From an uncultured Clostridia bacterium (GTDB lineage Bacteria; Bacillota; Clostridia; Oscillospirales; Acutalibacteraceae): a stretch of 5,640 nt of DNA. Position numbers and translations under genes: made by a program. Shown piece by piece: positions 1 through 4,765 of this stretch. Position 1 is the first letter of the stretch; each line of letters begins with the position of its first letter. Below the pieces are notes generated by a model, which was not told the DNA's origin, searched no databases, and saw only the letters and a list, made by a program, of their open reading frames with translations. The stretch covers positions 1-5,640 of the forward strand of contig CANRAN010000091.1 in the NCBI GenBank assembly GCA_947628595.1. The letters are read 5' to 3'.

Positions 1-1
1 A

Positions 2-100
2 ATGTATGTAAGCGATGACATGATAAGTTTTTCCTACAAGGGAGGTGCTTTGGGAGGTATTCAACTGAAGGATTTTGACCCGTATATGAACGGTACCTAA
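2..100 (+). CDS. C-terminal end of an unrecognised protein, tail altered by element insertion
   Basis: This frame is open from the window edge and ends at TAA 98-100, giving 32 residues with a Gly-rich stretch (YKGGALGGI) and the ending DPYMNGT. The ATG at 2-4 is probably internal and the true start lies outside the window. I do not recognise the family. The last codons appear to come from an inserted element beginning at 90: if 90-556 is removed, the codon starting at A89 joins A557-T558 and the frame continues as M-N-K-P-H to TGA at 568-570. The present protein would then end in N-G-T instead of N-K-P-H, a small change that may be tolerated. Transcription of this gene would run directly into the element, in the orientation needed to make its RNA. 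Function unknown; confidence refers to this being a real coding end. Confidence 0.55.
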   Translation: MYVSDDMISFSYKGGALGGIQLKDFDPYMNGT

Positions 101-344
101 AAATATAAAAACCGATACCGCAAGCCTTTCGTAAAACTCAGAATAAGCCGCTCTGACTGTTTAACCTAAATAGGCAAGAAGTCCCCCGCTTCTAAAAATG
201 ACAAACTCATCTCTCGTTCATCGGGTAAACTAACGGTCGAGCCATATAATAGTTGACCTGAGTAAATTAGTTACGAACTGACAGCGGCGGCACGCCGAGA
301 GCGATAACCAAGCCGTAATACAGAGAATTACGAAAGGAGAACGG
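90..344 (+). ncRNA. IscB-associated omega RNA (HEARO class), candidate
   Basis: The region is a run of short perfect stems: CGGTA/TACCG (91-95, 116-120), TCAGA/TCTGA (138-142, 152-156), CCT/AGG (165-167, 172-174), GAAG/CTTC (178-181, 189-192) with GTCCCCC in its loop, AGTT/AACT (269-272, 276-279), CGGCG/CGCCG (285-289, 293-297) and CGTAAT/ATTACG (314-319, 327-332). CCCG 185-188 can instead pair with CGGG 222-225, as in a pseudoknot. It ends in AAAGGAGAACGG (333-344), which closely resembles the 3' end of the OgeuIscB RNA as I remember it (hairpin, then AAAAGGAGGAACGG). The GTCCCC and GATAA(C/G)C blocks also occur in the same order. In IscB systems this RNA guides a DNA nuclease encoded just downstream, with the guide taken from the left flank; here that would be about 74-89. 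No promoter was found inside, so expression probably comes by read-through from the left gene. A covariance search with Rfam HEARO would decide. Confidence 0.65.
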
Positions 345-349
345 ATTAG

Positions 350-506
350 AGGCAATCATTCCTCTATGATAAGGGTGTCAGGTATCCTCTTTTTCCCGTA
401 ACCAGTCGGGATGTAAAATGTGCAAAGTCAGTTTTGCGGACAGCCTGAAATAACCGTGGGACACACGGGGTTAGCTCGTCGATACTGTACAGACTACTGT
501 ACTTGA
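350..506 (+). pseudogene. Possible decayed nuclease-gene relic between the omega RNA and the right end
   Basis: Directly after the ribosome-site-like AAAGGAG (333-339), where an IscB gene would begin, one frame is open from 350 to the TGA at 446-448. It reads FLYDKG then YPLFPVTS, loosely like the IscB N-terminal PLMP domain (a D-x-x-G-x-PLMP pattern). A different frame, open from 417 to the TGA at 504-506, contains ITVGHTGLARRYC, which reminds me of C-terminal tails of IS605-family TnpB proteins. Neither has a good start codon and the two are out of frame with each other, so at most they are remnants left by internal deletion. The same bases also form hairpins (347-352/361-366, 394-398/407-411, 421-426/433-438, 454-458/464-468, 487-492/497-502), so the stretch may simply be structured RNA that was never coding. 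Low confidence. Confidence 0.25.
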
Positions 507-510
507 GCGA

Positions 511-556
511 GAAGCCCCCGCCTCTAAGCGAAGCGTAGGCGGCGGGAGTATGTCAC
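511..556 (+). other. IS200/IS605-family right end with subterminal hairpin
   Basis: After GCGAGAAGCCCC comes a perfect 6-bp stem CCGCCT/AGGCGG (518-523, 537-542) enclosing AAGCGAAGCG-type loop sequence, then GGGAGTATGTCAC to position 556. This arrangement, an imperfect GC-rich hairpin about 10-20 nt inside the end and a short cleavage tetranucleotide at the edge, is how Y1 HUH transposases (TnpA) recognise right ends. The block starting GAAGCCCCCGC also has a near-copy in the left part (178-194), which suggests shared recognition or shared RNA function. On the minus strand the hairpin lacks a U tract, so it is unlikely to terminate transcription coming from the HPr gene. Confidence 0.65.
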
Positions 557-567
557 ATAAACCGCAC

Positions 568-580
568 TGATTTAAAATCA
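568..580. repeat. Palindrome whose two ends are the stop codons of convergent reading frames
   Basis: TGATTTAAAATCA is a perfect inverted repeat (TGATT, centre TAA, AATCA). Its left TGA is the stop of the restored left-hand gene once the element is removed, and its right TCA is the HPr stop (TGA on the minus strand). Before insertion, two convergent genes would have ended 7 bp apart across this sequence. The stem is AT-only and short, so a role as a two-way terminator is weak; the tight stop-to-stop packing is the useful information. Confidence 0.5.
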
Positions 581-844
581 CACGTCACGAAATTCCGAAG
601 AGATAAGGGAAACAGCTTTATCCATTGCTTCTGCCTCGTCTGCACCGTTACACGTAAGATCAATTTCCGTTCCGCATTTTATGCAGGCAGTCATAATACT
701 TAAAATACTTTTTGCATTGACCTCATCATTATCCGTTATTATGGTTATTTCACATTCATATTTTCCCATTTCCTCGGCAAATATCGCAGCAGGGCGCATA
801 TGAAGTCCCTCGGGATTGCGTATAGTTATCTTTCTTGAAATCAT
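578..844 (-). CDS. ptsH: Phosphocarrier protein HPr
   Basis: An 88-residue HPr, the usual length, acting in the cytoplasm. It takes phosphate from phosphoenolpyruvate through enzyme I and passes it to sugar-specific PTS enzymes; in Firmicutes its seryl-phosphorylated form also serves CcpA-dependent carbon catabolite control. The active-site block reads NPEGLHMRPA, with His15 and Arg17 in the standard positions. The regulatory site NAKSI has Ser46, the target of HPr kinase, so this is true HPr rather than Crh. The start at 844 is chosen because AAAGGAGG lies 5 nt upstream and the protein then begins MISRKITI; an in-frame TTG at 898 would add 18 non-family residues and sits almost on the predicted transcription start. 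An unusual C54-x-x-C57 follows the Ser46 helix. It is transcribed alone, divergently from the acetyltransferase gene, and its stop lies 21 bp beyond the element's right end. No terminator is visible downstream. Confidence 0.95.
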   Translation of the reverse strand: MISRKITIRNPEGLHMRPAAIFAEEMGKYECEITIITDNDEVNAKSILSIMTACIKCGTEIDLTCNGADEAEAMDKAVSLISSEFRDV

Positions 845-911
845 TTCTTCCTCCTTTATTTTCCTTGCCAAACTCCTTATCAAAGTATTCAAACTCAACC
901 AACTGAACAGT

Positions 912-920
912 ATTATAACA
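912..920 (-). promoter_or_regulatory. Extended -10 promoter for ptsH
   Basis: On the minus strand the sequence reads TGTTATAAT, an extended -10 (TG-N-TATAAT) for the housekeeping sigma factor. The -35 position 17 nt upstream (TTCTAT, 935-940) is poor, which an extended -10 can offset. Transcription would start near 905, giving a leader of about 60 nt before the ATG at 844. That leader carries AAAGGAGG at 850-857 and shows no clear folded regulatory structure. Confidence 0.55.
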
Positions 921-970
921 TATTTTTATATGGAATAGAAGATGTTTTTTGGATATTATTATAATCCCTT

Positions 971-1030
971 TTAAAAAAAATTAAAAAAATATTTTTATGT
1001 ATTGCAATATAAAAGAAAAAGGTTTAAAAT
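971..1030 (+). promoter_or_regulatory. SigmaA-type promoter with A/T-tract upstream element for the acetyltransferase gene
   Basis: TTGCAA (1002-1007), a 17-nt spacer and TAAAAT (1025-1030) form a near-consensus housekeeping promoter. Runs of A and T (971-999) sit directly upstream and could act as an UP element. The predicted start is near 1037, about 105 nt before the ATG at 1142, leaving a leader long enough for the palindrome and hairpin that follow. Confidence 0.6.
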
Positions 1031-1036
1031 ATTAGT

Positions 1037-1110
1037 GTGTTATCCGACCGGATATGCAGTCGGACGGGAATTTTAATATCGGGTTAGCCCGATTTCATTT
1101 TTTTCTAAGA
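1037..1110 (+). promoter_or_regulatory. Leader with operator-like palindrome and terminator-like hairpin (possible attenuator)
   Basis: Just past the predicted transcription start is a perfect inverted repeat, TATCCG-AC-CGGATA (1041-1054), typical in size of a repressor operator. As RNA the same bases can instead form TCCGAC/GTCGGA (1043-1048, 1059-1064). Then ATCGGG-TTAG-CCCGAT (1078-1093) is followed by TTCA and seven T (1098-1104), a plausible intrinsic terminator 38 nt before the ATG. CGGG at 1065-1068 could compete for CCCG at 1088-1091 and so act as an antiterminator. I do not recognise a known riboswitch class here. Alternatives are a short independent RNA of about 70 nt, or DNA-level repression only. 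Confidence 0.45.
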
Positions 1111-1141
1111 CGGTAAAAGAAAAGGCACAGGGGGAATAGAA

Positions 1142-1978
1142 ATGGCAACCAAATTTGACAGAATATCGGGAACCGATGCAATTTTTGACAGCAGGGAATA
1201 TCTGGATGATTCAGTGGTATTTAATTCAATAGAATCCGCAAGGATAGAATGTAACTATGATATGTATTCGGATCACAAAAATGTAATTATACTTACTGCT
1301 AAAAGGGGTCACAAGGTTTGGCTATGGACTTCCTCGACGATAAAGGATGATACAAATAAGCTTATAGATATTTGCCGCTTTATACGTGATTGTAAAGTTC
1401 CTCATGCGGAAATATATCTCAAGCATGATGTTGCGGAAAATTTTTCGGACCTGTATGCACTGGCAACATTGGAACTTAACTATGTTGTTAAGGATGAATA
1501 TTCCCTTGCGGTTTATGAATATGACGGAGAAAAGCTCCCGGAGTCTGAAATTTCTGATGATGAAAAAATTATACGCATAGATAAGGATAATGAAGAACAC
1601 GTTAAGCTTGTAACGGATTTCTACCGTGCGTTGTCGGATGAATTTGGTTGGAATAATAAATTTGACCGTAAGGTTAATGAATATCTTAATATGGAGCTTT
1701 ATGCACTTGTAAAGGACGGAAAAATGATAGCAAATGCGGCAATAGGAAGTCCGACCGAGAAGTATCTAAGGATAAAATCCGTTGCTGTACTTGAAAACGA
1801 ACGCGGAAAGGGCTATGGTCATAAAATGTGTGTGTTCGTTGTTAATAAAATAAAGGAACGTGAACGTACGCCCATGCTTTATGCACATGTAGGTAATGCG
1901 TCTGCTGTTGCTTTATGGAATAAGACAGGCTTTAAGATAAAGGATAAGCTTTATCTGATAAAGCTTGAAAATAATTGA
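1142..1978 (+). CDS. GNAT-family N-acetyltransferase
   Basis: A 278-residue soluble protein. The C-terminal half (about 143-275) is a GNAT domain, which transfers an acyl group from acyl-CoA to an amine. Motif A is visible as SVAVLENERGKGYG (213-226), with the RGKGYG pyrophosphate-binding loop, and motif B as NASAVALWNKTGF (252-264), the usual N-x-x-A-x-x-L-W-x-K-x-GF signature. The first about 125 residues carry no motif I recognise but have alternating strand and helix patterns, possibly a degenerate second GNAT half or a substrate domain; the two parts are joined by an acidic linker (about 130-142). The substrate cannot be told from sequence. The ATG has AGGGGG 7 nt upstream. The gene is monocistronic: it has its own promoter and leader and ends in a strong terminator. 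Confidence 0.85.
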   Translation: MATKFDRISGTDAIFDSREYLDDSVVFNSIESARIECNYDMYSDHKNVIILTAKRGHKVWLWTSSTIKDDTNKLIDICRFIRDCKVPHAEIYLKHDVAENFSDLYALATLELNYVVKDEYSLAVYEYDGEKLPESEISDDEKIIRIDKDNEEHVKLVTDFYRALSDEFGWNNKFDRKVNEYLNMELYALVKDGKMIANAAIGSPTEKYLRIKSVAVLENERGKGYGHKMCVFVVNKIKERERTPMLYAHVGNASAVALWNKTGFKIKDKLYLIKLENN

Positions 1979-1996
1979 AACAGCCATGTGTCAATA

Positions 1997-2031
1997 AAAA
2001 CCCTTCGTTCTGTATCTGAACGGGGGGTTTT
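1997..2031 (+). terminator. Intrinsic terminator of the acetyltransferase gene
   Basis: AAAACCCTTCGTTC (1997-2010) pairs along its full 14 nt with GAACGGGGGGTTTT (2018-2031), with two G-U pairs and a 7-nt loop. The paired U run closes the stem, as expected for a Rho-independent terminator, and the matching A run makes it potentially active on both strands. It begins 18 nt after the stop at 1978 and separates this gene from the downstream operon. Confidence 0.85.
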
Positions 2032-2120
2032 ATGGTTTGTCGAGGATAATTTGAGAAACCTCATTATTGAAAATATTGGCGGAAATAATACGAATTTCAC
2101 TTTTATATTAAAGCAATATA

Positions 2121-2129
2121 TGATATACT
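2121..2129 (+). promoter_or_regulatory. Extended -10 promoter for the M16 peptidase/lgt operon
   Basis: TGATATACT is an extended -10 (TG-N-TATACT); an overlapping TATAAT lies at 2129-2134. The -35 region (about 2101-2106, TTTTAT) is weak. Transcription would begin near 2136, giving a leader of about 33 nt before the chosen ATG at 2169. The 2032-2120 stretch upstream is AT-rich and holds nothing else I can support. Confidence 0.5.
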
Positions 2130-2168
2130 ATAATTATGTAAAACTGAAAAATGATTGGAGATGTAGGA

Positions 2169-3431
2169 ATGTCTGAATTTGTACAAAGAAAAATCTGTGA
2201 CGGTGTTACATTTGGAAGTATTACAGATGACAGATTTAAAATAGGGAGATTAAGTGCAACCCTTTTGGTTCCGCTCAGCAGACAGACGGCGGCTGCCAAT
2301 GCACTTTTAGCCTGTGTATTGACGCGTTCATGCAAAAAATATCCGGATTTTACTTCACTAAGCAGGAAGCTTGACAGTCTTTATGGTGCGGCGCTCTATC
2401 CGGCTGTCAGACAAATCGGAGATTATCAGGCACTTACAATAGCTGTTTCCGGATTGGACGATATATATACTCTCGATGGGGAAACAGTTTCGGCAGAGCT
2501 TGCGGATTTGCTTTCGTCAATAATATTCGAGCCGAATGTCAATAACGGGCTTTTTTCCGATGAGGATATAGAACAGGAAAGGCGTCAGCTTATCGAAAGT
2601 ATCGATTCCGAATATAATGATAAGCGTTATTATGCTATAAAACGCTGTATTGAAAATATGTGCGGTGAGGAACTTTATTCAATAGGTCGTGTCGGCAGCA
2701 GACAGGAGGTTGAGCTGTTGAAAAATGCTGATGTTTATTCTGCATGGGAAAGTCTTCTTTCCAACGCTCGTGTTGAGCTTACAATGCTCGGCAGTGCCTC
2801 GCCCGACAAGGCATATGAGGGCTTTTCCGAGTATTTCGGAGATAAGCCGAGGATGATAACCGAACTTGAACACGTGGATGTTATGCCGACTGGGGTTAAA
2901 TATGTCTCAGAAAATCAGGATCTGTCACAGTCTAAGCTTGTTATGGGATTCAGATGTAATTATGATAATGATGATAGAGCAGCATTGGAAAATTCTCTTA
3001 TGTCTGCCGTTCTCGGAGGAACACCGACATCCAAGCTTTTTCTTAATGTCAGGGAAAAGCAGAGCCTTTGCTATTACTGTGTCAGCCGTGTTGATAATAA
3101 TAAGGGTATTTTGCTTATAGACAGCGGTGTTGAAACCGAAAATATAGAAAAAACAAAGGATGCCGTTCTCGAACAGCTTGAGCTTCTTAAAAAAGGAGAT
3201 ATAAGCGATGAGGAACTTATTAATGCAAAGCTTGCAGTTAAAAACTCGCTTATGTCATCGCTCGATAGTCTTGCCGCACTTCAGAATTTTTATATTGGCG
3301 GTATTATGAGGAAAAATCAGCTTACGCCGGCAAGAGCCGCAGAGTTTACGGACGGAATTTCAAAGGAAAGAATAATTGAGCTCGCAAATAAAGTACAGCT
3401 TGATACAGTATTTACACTTAAAGGAAACTGA
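2169..3431 (+). CDS. ymfF: M16-family peptidase-like protein, non-catalytic partner (YmfF type)
   Basis: A 420-residue cytoplasmic protein with two M16 (insulinase-like) domains, about 1-210 and 220-420, but no HxxEH zinc motif, so it is not expected to cut peptides alone. The C-terminal domain keeps the M16 block GGTPTSKLFLNVREKQSLCYY (about 283-303), with Arg295 and Tyr302/303 as the conserved R/Y pair thought to help shape the partner's active site. The catalytic partner is encoded next, 32 nt downstream. Current databases call this type 'EF-P 5-aminopentanol modification-associated protein YfmF', apparently a respelling of Bacillus YmfF; its biochemical role is unclear. I chose the ATG at 2169 because GGAG (2157-2160) lies 8 nt upstream; the earlier ATG at 2151 lies upstream of that site and has none of its own. 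Confidence 0.85.
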   Translation: MSEFVQRKICDGVTFGSITDDRFKIGRLSATLLVPLSRQTAAANALLACVLTRSCKKYPDFTSLSRKLDSLYGAALYPAVRQIGDYQALTIAVSGLDDIYTLDGETVSAELADLLSSIIFEPNVNNGLFSDEDIEQERRQLIESIDSEYNDKRYYAIKRCIENMCGEELYSIGRVGSRQEVELLKNADVYSAWESLLSNARVELTMLGSASPDKAYEGFSEYFGDKPRMITELEHVDVMPTGVKYVSENQDLSQSKLVMGFRCNYDNDDRAALENSLMSAVLGGTPTSKLFLNVREKQSLCYYCVSRVDNNKGILLIDSGVETENIEKTKDAVLEQLELLKKGDISDEELINAKLAVKNSLMSSLDSLAALQNFYIGGIMRKNQLTPARAAEFTDGISKERIIELANKVQLDTVFTLKGN

Positions 3432-3432
3432 T

Positions 3433-3463
3433 AGGAGGTGTTTGCCGCTGAGGCGGCTGTTAT
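3433..3463 (+). promoter_or_regulatory. Distant Shine-Dalgarno with a hairpin in the spacer before ymfH
   Basis: AGGAGG (3433-3438) is an ideal ribosome site but lies 25 nt from the ATG at 3464. The spacer holds a perfect hairpin, GCCGC-TGAG-GCGGC (3444-3457). Folding it leaves 5 + 6 = 11 unpaired nt, near a workable distance. No start codon in this frame exists nearer the site, because the frame has a TGA at 3449-3451. Confidence 0.5.
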
Positions 3464-4732
3464 ATGGAATTTACCAAGATTACAAATAAACGTATGAATG
3501 AAGAATATTACCGCATGAAGCACAGCTCCGGACTTGAAATTATTGTATATCCCAAAAAAGGCTTTAATTCCACTTATGCAAGCATAGGAACAAAATTCGG
3601 CTCGGTATATTCAAAATTTATGTTTAATGGGAGGGAAATAACCGTTCCGGACGGTACGGCTCATTATCTTGAGCATAAGCTTTTTGAAAGTGAGGACGGC
3701 GATGCTTTTTCAAAATATGCCAAGGTTGGAGCATCTGCAAATGCATTTACCTCGTTTGATATGACCTGCTATCTTTTTTCCTGTACGGACAATTTCAAGG
3801 AATCACTTGAGATACTTCTTGACCTCGTTCAATCACCATATTTTACCGATGAAACTGTCGCAAAAGAGCAGGGAATAATTTCTCAGGAGATAAAGATGTA
3901 TGATGACAGCCCCGATTGGAGAGTAATGATGAATCTGCTCACCGGTCTTTATCATAATCACCCCATAAATAAGGATATTGCGGGAAGTGTTGAAACCATT
4001 GCAAAAATAACTCCGCAGATACTTTATGAATGTTATAACAGCTATTATAATCTCAATAACATGGTTCTTGCGGTTGTGGGTGCGGCAGATCCGTATGAGG
4101 TTCTTAAAATAGCAGATGAAAAGCTGAAACCAAGCGAAAAAGTTGACACAAGGGTTATTTTCCCCGATGAACCGTACGATGTAGTAGAGTCATATACTGA
4201 ACAGATTCTTCCTGTCGGAGTGCCGCAATTCCAGTTAGGCTTCAAGGAAGACAGTACGGATAAATATGCCACGAATAAGGAGCTTATATGTACAAGCATA
4301 ATGCTTAATGCCTTTATAGGAACAGGCTCGGAGCTTTACCGAAGACTCCTTGATGAAAAGCTTATAAATTCAAGCTTCGGAAATGAATATCTTGAGGGTC
4401 TTGGATATCGTTCGGTTATTTTATCGGGAGAATCCGCCGATCCCAAAGCTGCCTCTGAAATTATATGTGATGCTGCTGTGAAGCTTCATAGAAATGGAAT
4501 ATCCCGCGGGGACTTTGATAATGCGAGAAGGGCGGTATTCGGAATATTTGCAGCAGGCTTTGATAGTAAGCAAAGTATTGCATCCGAGCTTATAAACGGT
4601 CATTTTACAGGTAGAGAAATATTTGAGCCTGCCGAAATTATAGCCAATGTTACACCGGATGATATAAACGAACGTCTTGAACGTCAGCTTGATGTTGATA
4701 ATTGTTGTTTGTCTGTTGTGAAATCAGAATAA
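3464..4732 (+). CDS. ymfH: M16-family zinc metallopeptidase, catalytic partner (YmfH type)
   Basis: A 422-residue cytoplasmic M16 peptidase. The inverted zinc motif is HYLEH at 67-71 (His67 and His71 as metal ligands, Glu70 as general base), and Glu142 in the following EQGIISQEI block is spaced as the third ligand expected for M16. A C-terminal M16 domain follows (about 230-422), with the LYRRLLDEKLINSSFG stretch (about 291-306) at the position of the partner's R/Y block. Together with the preceding non-catalytic YmfF-like protein it probably forms a heterodimer, as in other M16B pairs. Databases link this family to EF-P 5-aminopentanol modification; neither EF-P nor the lysine-modifying genes are in view, and the natural substrate is unknown. 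The ATG at 3464 is the only reasonable start and keeps the family's full N-terminus, though its ribosome site is unusually far away. Confidence 0.88.
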   Translation: MEFTKITNKRMNEEYYRMKHSSGLEIIVYPKKGFNSTYASIGTKFGSVYSKFMFNGREITVPDGTAHYLEHKLFESEDGDAFSKYAKVGASANAFTSFDMTCYLFSCTDNFKESLEILLDLVQSPYFTDETVAKEQGIISQEIKMYDDSPDWRVMMNLLTGLYHNHPINKDIAGSVETIAKITPQILYECYNSYYNLNNMVLAVVGAADPYEVLKIADEKLKPSEKVDTRVIFPDEPYDVVESYTEQILPVGVPQFQLGFKEDSTDKYATNKELICTSIMLNAFIGTGSELYRRLLDEKLINSSFGNEYLEGLGYRSVILSGESADPKAASEIICDAAVKLHRNGISRGDFDNARRAVFGIFAAGFDSKQSIASELINGHFTGREIFEPAEIIANVTPDDINERLERQLDVDNCCLSVVKSE

Positions 4733-4765
4733 AGTGTATAATGTTCCCGAATTGGAGGATTGGAA

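Larger units (their letters stand above)
90..556 (+). mobile_element. Non-autonomous IS200/IS605-type (ISC-like) element carrying an IscB-type omega RNA, no intact ORF
   Basis: The boundaries come from three agreeing signs. ATGA (86-89) lies directly left, as reported for HEARO/IscB elements. A GC-rich subterminal hairpin (518-523 CCGCCT with 537-542 AGGCGG) is followed 14 nt later by GTATGTCAC ending at 556, a typical IS605-family right end. Excising 90-556 restores an open frame through the left gene to a TGA at 568. As expected for this superfamily there are no terminal inverted repeats and no target duplication. The left half is an omega RNA; the right half holds only stop-riddled frames, so transposase and nuclease would have to act in trans. 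The right edge could be off by a few bases, and the left edge rests partly on remembered ATGA specificity. Alternatives are a decayed TnpB element, or an unrelated structured RNA locus that happens to carry this right end. Confidence 0.7.

Noticed and set aside
245..258. TATAAT (245-250) and TTGACC (253-258) inside the element as a promoter for the RNA
   Set aside because: They are in the wrong order for one promoter, and neither has a partner box at 16-18 nt in the right direction.
487..502. GTACAG-ACTA-CTGTAC stem and CAGACTA as a group I intron core (IStron idea)
   Set aside because: The matching P7 strand and the usual S/R core sequences are absent downstream, and the arrangement fits an IscB-type RNA better.
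101..577. CRISPR-like array in the hairpin-rich region
   Set aside because: The stems differ from one another and there are no regularly spaced identical repeats.
845..898. Upstream in-frame TTG start for HPr (18 extra residues)
   Set aside because: The ATG at 844 has a perfect ribosome site 5 nt upstream and the canonical HPr N-terminus; the TTG lies almost at the predicted transcription start.
2040..2065. GAGG...CCTC inverted repeat after the acetyltransferase terminator
   Set aside because: Only 4 bp with a long loop in AT-rich DNA; expected by chance.
2151..2168. Earlier ATG for ymfF
   Set aside because: It precedes the GGAG that would serve as ribosome site and has none of its own; the ATG at 2169 is well placed.
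1988..2176. 62-codon + strand frame between the acetyltransferase and ymfF
   Set aside because: It runs straight through the strong terminator and the ymfF promoter, has no ribosome site and no recognisable protein pattern.
4045..4299. Antisense open frames within ymfH, ymfF, lgt and the acetyltransferase gene
   Set aside because: They are shadows of strongly supported genes on the other strand, without ribosome sites or family motifs.
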